A stretch of DNA of 64,000 bases, from positions 3,880,001 through 3,944,000 of the forward strand of contig OX359202.1 in assembly GCA_947172415.1 (NCBI GenBank), in the 5' to 3' direction. Below, piece by piece: positions 48,213 through 60,622 of the stretch. Under the pieces are notes generated by a model. The model was not told the DNA's origin. It worked only from the letters and a program-made list of their open reading frames with translations, and ran no database searches. The translations under genes were made by a program, and so were the position numbers. Source of the DNA: Chondrosia reniformis. Lineage: Eukaryota; Porifera; Demospongiae; Chondrillida; Chondrillidae. How positions within the stretch are numbered: position 1 is the stretch's first letter; each line of letters begins with the position of its first letter.

Positions 48213-48712
48213 CAGTGCAGTCCACTCAATTCGAATCCGTTTTTGACGAAATTTTGCCTATTTCAAATAGAACTCCGGTTCCCTGTATAGTCCCAATACA
48301 TCAATTTCGTTGGGAATGTTTGTTTATTTCGTTGAGAATACGGAAGTATTTCAACACAAATAAGCGAGCTCAAAGTCATTTAGGAGGCAATCGTACTTAG
48401 CTAAATCGTCATTAATCATTCTCTGTACCGTGTTATTCTCCAGCTATGCAACGTTCACGTTAACAATCACTTATTCTGGAACGAAAACTAAAGATTATCG
48501 ATCTCTTGGACAACGCTCCATCTGTAAGAAGAAAAAGGACATTGCTACTGCTACTTGGCTGCGTAATTTTCTCTTTTTCGTTATGTTTCAAATGAATATT
48601 TGGTGTTTAGACATCACTTGGCTAATTTGTACTGAATCCTGATAATTCAAAATTCCTAATATTTCAATTTTTTCCTGATTCCCTGGATATTCGAATTAGG
48701 TGGACTGCACTG
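48213..48712. mobile_element. MITE with CAGTGCAGTCCACTCAATTCG ends
   Basis: 500 bp, inverted ends CAGTGCAGTCCAC and GTGGACTGCACTG, flanked by TA. The interior is shared with 43,985-44,419. Frames of 61 and 70 codons inside look incidental. Most likely a Tc1/mariner-pogo-type non-autonomous element. Confidence 0.87.
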
Positions 48713-48847
48713 TAGAACATACAACTAGTACATAGAATTAGTAAATACAATCAGTTAATACAGCTCTGTACATACAAGTAGTTCATATACCTAGTACATA
48801 CACATATATATAGTACATATAAATAGTACGTACAACTAGTATATAAC
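48713..48847. repeat. Satellite array, inverted orientation
   Basis: A short satellite run. Its first bases, TAGAACATACAACTAGTAC, equal those following the partial MITE copy at 44,420, so the two MITEs share right-hand flank. Confidence 0.9.
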
Positions 48848-48950
48848 TAATAGAATAAGGATTCCTTATAACTGCGTCGAACTTATCTTTGGGATGGTAC
48901 ATCCTTCGACTTTTGAGCGTTTAAAAACGCAGTTGGTTTTTTCAATTCTT

Positions 48951-49267
48951 GGTCAAACGTTTCGACCCAGCTATCAGTACTGGAGTATTTCGGTGTCCAC
49001 CTGAAATATGCGCCGAGGTTATGGTAACTACAATCTTGGAATTTCTTCAAAACCGTAGTGTTTCCATTGAATCGGTCTTCATAGTACTACTTGCAAAAGA
49101 CAATATAACTCACTTCTTCAAAGAGGCATTGATTGGGTGCATTGGTGCAGGTGTTCCCATTCCAGAGCTCCCTAAGGAAGGCCTTGGTAATGTTGGAGTG
49201 TTTCTTGATAAGTTTAGCATCATCGAGGAAGACATTTGTAAAGTCCCCCAGTCTTCCTCAGTGACTG
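48951..49267 (-). ncRNA. PLE2 hammerhead interrupted in loop II
   Basis: On the minus strand, CTGAGGA (complement of 49255-49261) and GAAA (complement of 48960-48963) are intact, but the stem-II hairpin that joins them elsewhere is opened by the macro-domain insert. GAC/GTC at the stem base still pair. Stem I GTCA/TGAC is perfect. Hammerheads can tolerate long loop-II insertions, so this could still fold; that is inference. Confidence 0.6.
48967..49251 (+). pseudogene. Captured macro-domain fragment (host-derived)
   Basis: About 94 codons without a stop, reading antisense to PLE2. It begins PAISTGVFRCPPEICAEV, the diphosphate-binding loop and following helix of macro (ADP-ribose-binding) domains. 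ILEFLQN, then SIESVFIVLL and HFFKEAL complete the last strand and helix. About 35 residues of unrecognised linker follow. The first half of the domain (with the DAIVN-type loop) is absent. Flanks are PLE2 on both sides: CGACC at the left, GTCTTCCTCAG at the right. Likely a piece of a multi-macro-domain gene picked up by template switching. It cannot bind ADP-ribose alone. The PLE sequence upstream happens to keep the frame open from a TTG at 48949. Confidence 0.75.
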
Positions 49268-49290
49268 ATGGTTGAGTGGAAGAATTGCCT

Positions 49291-50063
49291 CTATTTATAG
49301 AGGATTTTCCCGCCATTACCACTTCCTGTCATGTGACCCTCAGCAGGATGAGAAAAACAGGAAGTATGAATATTAAATCGTCTCCAGGCTTGATGTAACA
49401 CAATGCCTTGATCTAAATTCATTCTCACCTGACTCTTCTGGATCCTGATGGCTTCTTTGACCCTTCTCCTTTGCCAGTGGGTTTCCCTGTCTGTAATCTT
49501 GGCCTTGTCCCAAGCAATTGAGTGGCCAGTCTTGAGGGAGTGAACAGCTATACCGTTGTTCACATCCCCATCCTGACTGCTCGCTTGTGTTCTGCCAATC
49601 TCACTTTCAGGGTCCTTCCAGTTTCACCAATGTAGACTGCAGAACACTCACCATAGGTGGTTGTGGCTGTTTTGGGTTGGATAAAAGGGTTCTCAGTGAT
49701 CTCTGCTTGGAGAAAATGGTCCGGATACCCATTTTTTTACAGCTTTTATCGATCATCTCACTGAGTCCCTTTATATATGGAATAAAGAGTTTGTGTTTAC
49801 ACTCATCCTCACTCCCCTTTGTCTGCCTTCTCCTGTTGAGCAGTCTGTGAGCCTCCCATTTAGGGTATCCATTAGCTTGAAGTACTCCTTCCAGGTGCTC
49901 CTTTTCTCTTTCCAAGCTACTGGAGTGTGGTCCACAAATCTTTTCGGCTCTGTCTTTGAGACACAGTGCGATACCAGTTTTTACCCTAGGGTGGTGATGA
50001 GAGGTAAAGTGAAGGTACCTGTCTGTGTGTGTTGGTTTCCTATACACAAATGTGTCCAAGATT
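49291..50063 (-). pseudogene. PLE2 reverse transcriptase tail and broken GIY-YIG nuclease
   Basis: Read on the minus strand from VYRKPTHTDRYLHF (end of the reverse transcriptase) through KLFIPYIKGLSEMI and KQRSLRTLLSNPKQPQPP, which parallel PLE1. A deletion of about 33 bp then removes the GVIYQIP strand with the first tyrosine of the GIY-YIG motif and shifts frame. YIGETGR and AEHKRAVRMG follow. A run of four G instead of the five in PLE1 causes a second shift, after which NNGIAVHSLKTGH to the end is open (49291-49563). The nuclease is dead. Confidence 0.85.
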
Positions 50064-50267
50064 ACAGACAGGGAAACCCACTGGCAAAGGAGAAGGGTCA
50101 AAGAAGCCATCAGGATCCAGAAGAGTCAGGTGAGAATGAATTTAGATCAAGGCATTGTGTTACATCAAGCCTGTAGACGATTTAATATTCATACTTCCTG
50201 TTTTTCTCATCCTGCTGAGGGTCACATGACAGGAAGTGGTAATGGCGGGAAAATCCTCTATAAATAG
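50058..50267 (+). pseudogene. Inverted copy of the PLE2 C-terminus
   Basis: The residues TDRETHWQRRR to the C-terminal lysine, on the plus strand, matching the minus-strand body nearly exactly. Part of the inverted tail; not a gene. Confidence 0.85.
50259..50266 (+). promoter_or_regulatory. PLE2 TATA box (inverted arm)
   Basis: TATAAATA within the palindrome CCTCTATAAATAGAGG, 32 bp upstream of the hammerhead start at 50291. A copy in minus orientation lies in the body near 49,300. The spacing matches PLE1. Confidence 0.5.
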
Positions 50268-50290
50268 AGGCAATTCTTCCACTCAACCAT

Positions 50291-50331
50291 CAGTCACTGA
50301 GGAAGACCCCCAGGGTCGAAACGTTTGTCCA
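50291..50331 (+). ncRNA. Hammerhead ribozyme, PLE2 inverted arm
   Basis: Core CTGAGGA (50297-50303), stem II GACCC/GGGTC, GAAA (50318-50321), minimal stem III ACGT, cleavage after GTT (50325). Stem I GTCA/TGTC has one mismatch. Same family as the PLE1 ribozymes. Confidence 0.68.
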
Positions 50332-50396
50332 AGAATTGAAAAAACCAACTGCGTTTTTAAACTAAAAAGTCGAAGGATGTACCATCCCAAAGATAG

Positions 50397-53300
50397 TATA
50401 TAACTAGTACAAACAACTAGTACATACATCCAGCACATACAAATGTAACGAGTACATATAAGTAGTACATACAACTAGTACATACAACTACTACATATAA
50501 ATAGTATATACAACTAGTACATACAACAATTACACAAAACTGGGACATACAATTAGGAAAAATAGTACATACAACTAGTATATACATACAACAATTACAC
50601 ACTACTTATACATTCAACTAGTACAAATAACTACTACATTCGACTAGTATATACAAATAGTATATAGTACATACAACTAGTACATACAACTAGTGCATAC
50701 AATTAGTACACACAAATAGGACATACAGCTAGTAAATATAACTAGTACATACTACTAGTACATAAAACTTGTACATATAACAGGTACATATAACTAGTAC
50801 ATATAAACAGTACACACAACTAGTCTATAAAACTAGTTCATACAACTAGTAAATGTAACAAGTATCTAGTATATACAACTAGAACCTACCTAGAACATAG
50901 TATAAGTAGTACAAGAATCAACAACTGGCACATACACATAGTACACACAACTAGTAATTACATTAGTACATACAACTAGAAACTAGTAACTACTACATAC
51001 CTAGTACATACAATTAGTGCATAGAACTAGTTCAAACAATTAGAACATACAACTACGACACACACCTAGTACATATAACTAGAACTTAAAACTAGTTCAT
51101 ATAACTAGTACATAACTATTACACCCAATTAGTACATAGAACTAGTTCAAACAATTAGAACATACAACTACTGTATACACCTAGTATATACAATTTGTAC
51201 ATACAATTAGTACATACATATAGTACGTACAACTAGTACATACAACTAGACTATACAACTATTAACTAGTACATTCAAAGAGGACATACAAATCGTACTT
51301 GCAACTAATAAATACAACTAGTACCTACAACTAGTATATATAACTGGAACAAGTACATAAAACTAGTACATACAACTACTACTATCAACTAATAACGAGT
51401 ACATACAACTAGTACATGCAACTTTTATATACACTTAGTAGATAAAGTTAGTACATATAACTAGTTCATACAAATAGTAACAAAAACATACAACTAGTAC
51501 ATTGAACTACTCCACATAACTTGTACATATATAAAACTAGTAAATAGTACAATCAGCGAGGACATACAACCGATACTAACAGCTAGCACATACACGTAGT
51601 ACTGACAACTGTTATATACAACTACTACATATAACCAGTACATACATATATAACTAGTATATAAAAATAGTACATACACCTAGTACATAAAACAAGTACA
51701 TACAAAACGTACATATAACTAGTACATACAAATAGTACACACAACTAGAAACTAGTACATACACCTAGTTCATGAAACGTGTGCATAATACTAGAATATA
51801 CAACTTGTATATACAACTAGTACATAGAAACTACATACAACTAGTATATTCATACAACTAGTACGTCCAACTGGTACATAACTAGTGCATACAACTAGTA
51901 AATAGCTAGTATTTACATTTAGTATATACTACAACTAGTACATACAACTAGTACAAACAATTAGTACATACAACTACTAAATATAACTAGTACATACACG
52001 TATACCTAGTAAACGTAAATAGTACATACAACTAGTACATAAAGCTAGTGCATACAACTACTACATATAACTAGTACACACATATAAATACAACTAGTAC
52101 ATACAACTAGTACGTACAACTAGTACACACAACTAGTATCTAGTACATACAACTAGAACACACAACTAGTACAAAGCTAGTAAATACAACTAGTAAATAC
52201 ATACAACTAGTACACAGAACTTGTACATCCAATTAGCACATGCAACTACTACATACAACTAAAACATACAACTAGTACCTAAAACTAATAAATATAGATA
52301 GTTCTGGTAAATACAACTAGTACATACAATTAGTACTTCAACTAGTACATAGAACTAGTACACAAATCTACTACATATAATTAATTCATAAAAATATAAC
52401 TAGTTCAAAGAAATAGTGATTCCACATAGTACATACAACTATTACATAAAACTAGTAAAAACAACTATAAACTAGTACATACAACTAGTAAATATATAAA
52501 ATTAGTACATTTAACTAGTACATACAACTGGTATATACATACAACTAGTACATAGAACTAGTACATAATATAAAAGGTATATACAACTAGTTCTTATAAG
52601 TAGTAACTAGTACATATAACAAGTACATGCGACTAGTACATACAAGTAGTACATACAACTAGTACATATAACTAGTACATACAAATAATACATACAACTA
52701 GTACATATAACTACTACATTCGACTAATAGTATTGAGTACGTAGTACATGCAATTGGTACACAAATAGTACATACAGCTAGTAAATATAACTAGTACACC
52801 CTAAAAGTTCATAAAACTAGTTCACACAACTAGTACATGCAACAAGTATCTCGTGGATACAACTAAAACCTACTTAGGACATAGTATAAGTAGTACAAAA
52901 ATCAATAACTGGTACATACACATAGTACATACAACTAGTACTTACAAATAGTACATACAACTAGAAACTAGTAGCAAGTACATACCTAGTACATACAATT
53001 AGTACATAGAACTACTACATGCACCTAGTACATACAAATAGTACATACAACTAGTACAATTACACACAACTGGTACATACAACTATTACCTACAAATAGG
53101 ATCTACGAATCGTACTTGCAACTAATAAATACTATTAGTACCTACAACTATTACATATAACTGGAACTAGTACATAAAACTAATACATACAACTACTACT
53201 AACAACTAGTAATGAGTACATACAACTAGTACATTGAGCAATTGCACACAACATGTACATGCAACTAGTACATGCAACTTGTACATACAATTAGTAGATA

Positions 53301-55670
53301 AAATTAGTACATATAACTAGTGCATACAAATAGTAACGTAAACATACAACTGGAACATTGAACTTCTACACACAACTTTTACATAAAACAAGTAAATAGT
53401 ACAATCAGCTAGGACATTCAACTGGTACATACCACTAGGACATACAACTGGTATATACCACAAGGTTATATAACTACTTTACAATACAAGTACATACAAG
53501 TAGTTTGTAATACATATAACTATATTGTACCTACCTAGTACCTAGTTTAACTAGTACTAGAACCTACAACTAGTACATACAACTAGTACATACAATTAGT
53601 ACACACAAATAGTACATACGGCTAGTAAATATAACATATAGTACATACACTATTACCTAATTATTATAAATAGTACATACAACTAGTATCTACTTCATAC
53701 AACTAGTGTTTTTCTAGAACCTAGTATAACTAGTACAAGAACCCACCACTTGTACATACAACTAGTACCTACAACTAGAACATACAACCAGTACATAGCT
53801 AGTACATGCAACTAGTATATACATACAACTAGTACATACAACTAGTACCTACAACTAGTAAATATAACTAGTACTAGTCAATAAACTAGTCCATACGACT
53901 AGTACTTGCAATTAGTATATATAGTTAGTACACAATCTATCACATATAACTAATACATAAAAATATAGTTAGTATATATAAATAGTATATATACATAGTA
54001 CATACAAGTTGTTCATACAACTATTAGTACATACAACGAGTACATAAAACTAGGACCTATAACTAGCACACACCTACGACATATTATTAGTACATAAATA
54101 TATAACTAGTACATATTAATAATGCATCCACATAGTATATATAACTAGTACATAAAAGTAGTACATGCAACTAGAAACTGGTACATGCAACTAATATGTA
54201 CCATAAAACTAGTACATTTAACTAGTTCATACAATTATTATATACAAACAACTAGTTCATACAACTAGTATTTACAATTAGTACGTACAACTAGTTGATA
54301 CAACTAGTAACTAGTACGTAAAATTAGTACATTCAACTAGTACATACAACTAGGTCAAACAACTAGGATATATAACTAGTACATATATCCAACTACATAT
54401 AGCTAGTAAATACACATATACCTTGTAACTATAAACAGTACATACAACTAGTACATACAGCTAGTGCATAAAACTAGTATATATAACTAGTTCACAAACA
54501 TATAACCACTACATACATATAACTGGTACTTATAAAAAGTATATACACATAGTACATACAAATAGTACATACAAATAGTACATACATCTACTACATATAA
54601 CTAGTACCTACAACTTGTAAATATAAAGAGAACTACTTCATAAAACTAGTGCATACAACTAGGATATGTAATTAGTACATACAACAAGTACATCCTAACA
54701 ATACACACAAATTGAACATACAACTAGTACATACAACTAGTACATTCAACTAGAACATACAACTAGTACAAACAACTAGGACATATAACTAGTACATACA
54801 CCTACTACATACAACTGTTACATACACATATACCTGGTAATTATAAATAGTACATACAACTAGTACATATAAGTGGTATATAAAACTATTAGAAACTAGT
54901 CCATACAACTAGTATATATATATAACACTACTACATTTAACTAGTACATAAAACTAGTATATACATACAAAGAGTACACACAACTAGTAAATAAAATTAG
55001 TAGGTACAACTAGTTCACACAACTAGTAACTAGTATATATAACTAGTACATGTGACTAGTACATACAACTAGTATATACAACTAGTATATACAACTAGTT
55101 CATAAAACTAGTATTTAGCAAGTACAAAGAACTAGGGCACACATACAACTGGTTCATATCTAGTACATACAACTAGTACATTCAACTATTACATAGAATT
55201 AGAATATACAACCGGCTAATACAGCTAGTACATACAAGTAGTACATATACCTAGTACACACACATATATATAGTACATATAAATAGTACGTACAACTAGT
55301 ACAAACAACTAGTACATACACCCAGTTCATACAAATGTAACGGGTACAATAAAGTAGTACATATAACTAGTACAGACAACTAGTACATATAACTAGTACA
55401 TACACTTTTACCTAATAATTATATATAGTACATACAACTAGTACATACAACTAGTACATACAACTAGTATCTACTACATCCAACTAGTACCTTCCTAGCA
55501 CCTAGTATAACTAGTACAAAAACCTACCACTTATACATACAACTAGTACATACAACTAGAACATACAACCAGTACATAGCTAGTACATCCAACTAGTATA
55601 TACATACAACTAGTTCTTGCAATTAGTACATATAACTAATACACCCATCTACCACATATAAGTAATACAT
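50397..55670. repeat. Satellite array, inverted orientation
   Basis: About 5.3 kb of CATACAACTAGTA units with the same modules as 36.6-43 kb. Several stretches (for example 54,330-55,310 against 42,000-42,960) run in the same module order, so they are copies of one higher-order repeat of at least 1 kb. No gene or transposon is seen. Confidence 0.95.
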
Positions 55671-56042
55671 AAAACAAGTAGTTCGAGTTTAAAAACTCGT
55701 GGGGCTGCCACCCCCAGAATTTACTTGAACTACTTGGCCGCATTGTTGGGCTTTGATATACTATTCTAAATCCTAATGATTGAGGACACTTAAGTGTCCT
55801 GAAAATTACAAATTGTGACGGAAAGGCTTCATTAACTAAAGCTTCCTGAACGCCGCCATTTGCAAAAATGATGTATTGATGTATTAATTAAGTGTTACAA
55901 TAGTTGGTTTGAACTCGTATTATACATATATCGACGTATAAAATGTGTTATAATAGTTACGTATGAACTCGTATTATATATATATTCATTTATATGTATA
56001 TATATATTCGTAACATAAAGCCATGCATAGATCGCTGCAACA
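55671..56042 (-). mobile_element. Hairpin-ended non-autonomous element, copy 3
   Basis: Reverse-complement homologue of 9938-10209 and 18766-19155: CAAGTAGTTCGAG with the CGAGTTTAAAAACTCG hairpin at the left, GGGGCTGCCACCCCC next to it, then the shared interior. TA-rich strings near 55,970-56,010 mark its far end. No ORF. Confidence 0.6.
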
Positions 56043-58232
56043 TATAAATAGGAAATAGATATAACTACTACATATGAATAGTGCATCCATATAGTATATA
56101 TAACCAGTACATAAAACTAGTACATGCAACTAGAATCTAGTACATACAACTGGTTCATACAACTAGTATTTACATTTAGTACGTACAATTAGTTCATACA
56201 ACTAGTAACTAGTACATATAACTAGTTTATAGTTGAATGTACTAGTTGTATGTTCTAATTGTATGCACAAGCTGTATGTACTAGTTGTATGTACTATTCA
56301 TAAATACTAGGTATATGTGTATTTACTAGTTATATGTACCAGTTATATGTATTAGTTTTATGTACTAGTAGTATGTACTAGTTATATTTACTATTTGTAT
56401 GTACTATTTGTGTTTACTAATTGTATGCACTAGTTGTATGTACTAGTTGTAGGTTCTAGTACTAGTTAAACTAGGTAATAGACACTAATTGTATGTACTT
56501 GTTATATAAAGTAGTTATATGACCTAGTTGTATATACCAGTTGTATGTCCTAGTTGTATGTACCAGTTTTATGTCCTAGCTGATTGTACTATTTACTAGT
56601 TTTATGTACAAGTTGTGTGTAGTAGTTCAATGTACTAGTTGTATGTACTCGTTACTAGTTGTTAGTAGTAGTTGTATGTACTAGTTTTATGTACTAGTTC
56701 CAGTTATATGTACTAGTTGTGGGTACTAGTTGTATTTATTAGTTGAAAGTACGATTCGTATGTCCTATTTGCATGTACTAGTTGTATGTGCTAGTTAATA
56801 GTTGTATTAAGTCTAGTTGTATGTACTAGTTGTATGTACTAATTGTATGTGTAATTGTATGTTTATGTACTATTTATATTTTTATGTATTATTTATATGT
56901 GGGAGATATGTGTACTAGTTATATGTACTAATTGCAAGTCCTATTTCTATGTACTAGTTGTATGTACTAGTTGTATGTATATACTAGTTGTATGTACTAG
57001 TTGTATGTATATACTAGTTGTACGTACTAGCTTTGTACTGGTTGTATGTTCGAGTTGCATGTACTAGTTGTATGTACAAGTGGTAGGTTCTCGTACTAGT
57101 TATACTAGGTGCTAAGAAGGTACTAGTTGTATGTAGTAGATACTAGTTGTATGTATATACTATTTACAATTATTAGGTAAAAGTATATGTACTAGTTATA
57201 TGTAGTAGGTGTATTTACTATTTATAAGTCATAGTTGTTTTTCCTAGTTTTGTGTAGTACTTATGTGCTAGTTGAATACACAAGTTGTACGTTCTAGTAT
57301 TAGTATTACAAGGTATGTGTATTTACTAGTTATATGTAGTAGTTGTAGGTACTAGTTATATGTCCTAGCTGTTTGTCATATGTATGGACTATTTGAATTG
57401 ACTAGTTGTATATACTAATTGTATGTACTAGTTGTGGGTACTATTTGGTATGTTCTAGTTGCAAGTAATAATTGTATGTATATAGTAGTTGTTAATATTA
57501 GATTTGTACTTGATGAATATTTAAGTTCTTTGCTCTATATAGTATTATGTACTCGTTCTATGAACTAATAGTATTTACTAGTTTCTAGTTGTATGTACTA
57601 GTTGTAAGTACTAGTTTATGTACTATGTGTATGTACCAGTTGTTGATTCTTGTACTACTTATACTATGTACTAGGTAGGTTCTAGTTGTATGTACTAGAT
57701 ACTTGTTGCATGTACTAGGTGTATGAACTAGTTTTATGAACTAGTTGTATGTACTGTTTATATGTATCAGTTATATGTACCAGTTACATGTACTAGTTTT
57801 ATGTACTAGTAGCATGTAACAGTTATATTTACTAGCTGTATGTCCTATTTGTGTGTACTAATTGTATGCACTAGTTGTATGTACTAGTTGTATGTACTCA
57901 ATACTATTTGTATGTACTAGTCGAATGTAGTAGTTATTTGTACTAGTTGAATGTATAAGTAGTGTGTAATTGTTGTATGTACTAGTTACATGTAGTAGTT
58001 GTGGGTACTATTTGTATGTGCTAATTGTATGTACTAGTTGTATGTACTATCGCCTAATTGTATGTACTAGTTGTATAAATATACCAGTTTTATATACTAG
58101 TTAAATGTACTGATTTTATATATATTCTAGTTGTATCTACTAGTTTCTAGTTTAATTTACTAGTTTCATGTACTAGTTGTATGTACTACATGGATGCACT
58201 ATTTATTTGAACTAGTTATATTTTAGTACAGT
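56043..58232. repeat. Satellite array with orientation switch near 56,220
   Basis: Units run CATACAACTAGTA up to about 56,220 (ACATATAACTAG) and TACTAGTTGTATG afterwards (TTTATAGTTGAATGTACTAG). Directly after the switch, 56,480-56,720 is the reverse complement of a module at about 40,740-40,960, so the same higher-order repeat lies in both orientations. Confidence 0.93.
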
Positions 58233-58625
58233 CAAGTATTATATTTTGTTTTAAATAACTATAGGGGCACCATAGGCGCCCCTATAGTTATTTCAGAAAT
58301 TATGTTAACGTATGGCTTCCTGTTCATAGTCTTATATATATATATATATATCTGTCAAAAAATGGCGGACGTTAGGCTAGCCTTGTTTTCTAGCTTAAAA
58401 TTAGCTTTCTCTTTCTTAGCTGAACAAACAAAATGCATTTACTAATAATATGTAACGTAAAGCTTGCGCAAAAACGTTTTCCACGAAATATGGCCTTGAA
58501 AAATTGATAACCATTAAGAGTCAATCAAAAATCGGTTCACCGGATATCTATGGGAATGAGCCAAGTAGTTTGAGTTTACTTAGGGGCGCCTGGCGCCCTA
58601 CGAGTTTTTAAACTCGAAATACTTG
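58233..58625 (+). mobile_element. Hairpin-ended element, related family member
   Basis: 393 bp starting CAAGTATT and ending AATACTTG, with T on both outer sides. The right end shares CGAGTTTTTAAACTCGAAATACTTG with the other three, but the interior differs. Near the left end, AAATAACTATAGGGGC pairs perfectly with GCCCCTATAGTTATTT around a 9-base loop. A GGGGCGCC/GGCGCCCT stretch precedes the right hairpin. A (TA)n run is at about 58,334. T-T insertion plus a 3' hairpin and short asymmetric inverted ends would fit Helentron-type elements. Confidence 0.62.
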
Positions 58626-60622
58626 TTTTATGTATTAGTTATATGTGTTATGTGCGTGTACTAGTTTATGTACTAGTTGAGAATACTAGTTGTAAGAAGT
58701 AGTTGTATGTACTAGAACCAGCTATATTTTCTAGTTTTAGGTACTAGTTGTATGTATTAGTTGTATGTAGTAGTTGTATGTACTAATTGAATGTACAAGT
58801 TCTGTGTATTAATTGTATGTATATACTAGTTGTATGTACTTGTTGTACCTACTAGTTGTATGTACTAGTTGTATTTACTATTTGTATGTTCTAATTGTAA
58901 GTGTTTCTATTAGTTATTTGTACTAGTTGCAGCGCTAGCTGTATGTACTAGTTGCATGTACTATTTACATTTACTAGGTATACGTGCATGTAGTAGTTAT
59001 ATGTAGTAGGTTTATGTACTAGGTATATGTCCTAATTGCATGTACTAATTGCATGCACTATATAGTTGTATGTACTAGTTGTATATACTAGTCGCATGTA
59101 CTAATTAAATTTACTAGTTACAAATTTTATGAACTAGTTGTACTTAGGAAGTTTATTTACTACTTGTATGTACTAGTTGTATGTACTATTCACATATTCT
59201 AGTTATATGCTTATGTATAAGTTCTATGTAGTGGGTGTGTGTACTCGTTATATGCAGTAGGTGTGTGTACTTGTTATATGTACTAGTTGAAAGTACCAGT
59301 TGTACGTGCTAATTGTATGCACACGTCCTGTGTACTAGTTGTATGTATACACTAGTTGTATGTTTATACTAGTTGTATGTACTAGCTTTGTACTAGTTGT
59401 ATGTATTAGTTGTATGTACTAGTTTTTTGAATTAGTTGTAGATTCTGGTACAAATTATACTAGCAACCACAAAGGAACTCGTTCTGTATACTACTTGTGT
59501 TGTTTGTTTGAACTAGTTTTATGTACTAATTGTATGTATTAGTTGTATGTACCCGTTGTATGTACTTGTTGTATGTACTAATACTAGTTGTATGTTCAAG
59601 TTGTAGGTGGTGGTTGTATGTACTAATTTTATGTACTACTTGGATGTACTAATTGTATGTACTAGTTGTATGTACTAGATATGAACAAGTTGTATGTACA
59701 AGATATAGGCACTAGTTGTTTGTACTAGCAATATACTAGTTTTATGAAGTAGTTGCATGTACTAGTTGTATGTCATAGTCTCATGTACTAGTTATATGTA
59801 CTAATTACTAGTTGTGTGAACTAGCTGAACCTACTAATTTTATGTACTAGTTTTATGTACTCCTTGTATGTATATATTACTAGTTTTATGTACTAGTTAA
59901 ATGTACTAGTGTTAAATATATACTAGTTGCATGGACTAGTTTCTAGTTGTATGTACAGTTATTATGTACCCGTTCTATGTACTAGTTGTATGTACTATTT
60001 ATAAATATTAGGTATATGTGTATGTACTAGTTGTATGTAGTAGGTGCATGTCCTAGTTATATGTCCTATATATTTGTTTGTACTAGTTGTATGGTTTAGT
60101 TGAATGTATTAGTTGTATGTACTATTTGCGTGTACTGTTAGGATGTACTGGTTGTATGTACTAATTGCATGTAGTAGTTGTATGCACAAGTTTTATGAAG
60201 TAGTTCTATTTATATTTACAAGTTGTACGTACTAGTTATATGTAGCAGATGTATGTACTATTTGTATCTACTATTTGTATGTACTATGTGTGTGTACTAT
60301 TTTTAAGTACCAGTTATATGTGTGTAATAGTTATATGTTTGTAAACTAGTTATATATACTAGTTGTATGCACTAGCTGTATGTACTAGTTGTATGTACTG
60401 TTTATAATTACAAGGTAAATGTGTATTTACTAGTTATAAGTAGTTGGTGTATGTACTAGTTATATATCCTAGTTGTTTTTCCTAGTTGTATGTACTAGTT
60501 GAATGTACTAGTTTTAGAACTAGTTGTACGTAGTAATTGTAAATACTAGTTGTACGAACTAGTTGGATGTACTAGTTTTAGACCTAGTTGTGTGAACCAG
60601 TCGTATGTACTAGTTGCATGTA
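58626..60622. repeat. Satellite array, forward orientation
   Basis: TACTAGTTGTATG units; the module order from about 59,670 parallels that at about 345-1300. No gene is seen. Confidence 0.94.

Larger units (their letters stand above)
48848..50396 (-). mobile_element. Penelope-like element PLE2, 5' truncated, with inverted tail
   Basis: Element sense is the minus strand. The body (50,063 down to 48,848) is the C-terminal part of a PLE1-related protein plus its 3' non-coding end. An inverted copy of the tail (about 50,058-50,396, plus strand) sits upstream of it, as in PLE1. Its 3' terminus (AAAGATAAGTTCGACGCAG, then AATCCTTATTC) is homologous to that of PLE1, and the inverted arm stops at AAAGATA in both elements. 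A foreign macro-domain fragment interrupts the 3' non-coding part. Confidence 0.9.

Noticed and set aside
56855-57067. Frames of 60-85 codons rich in YVLVVCTSCMY across the array (also 41379, 50283, 50417, 51494)
   Set aside because: These are translations of the 13-bp satellite, whose period gives stop-free runs by chance. No start context or conserved motif.
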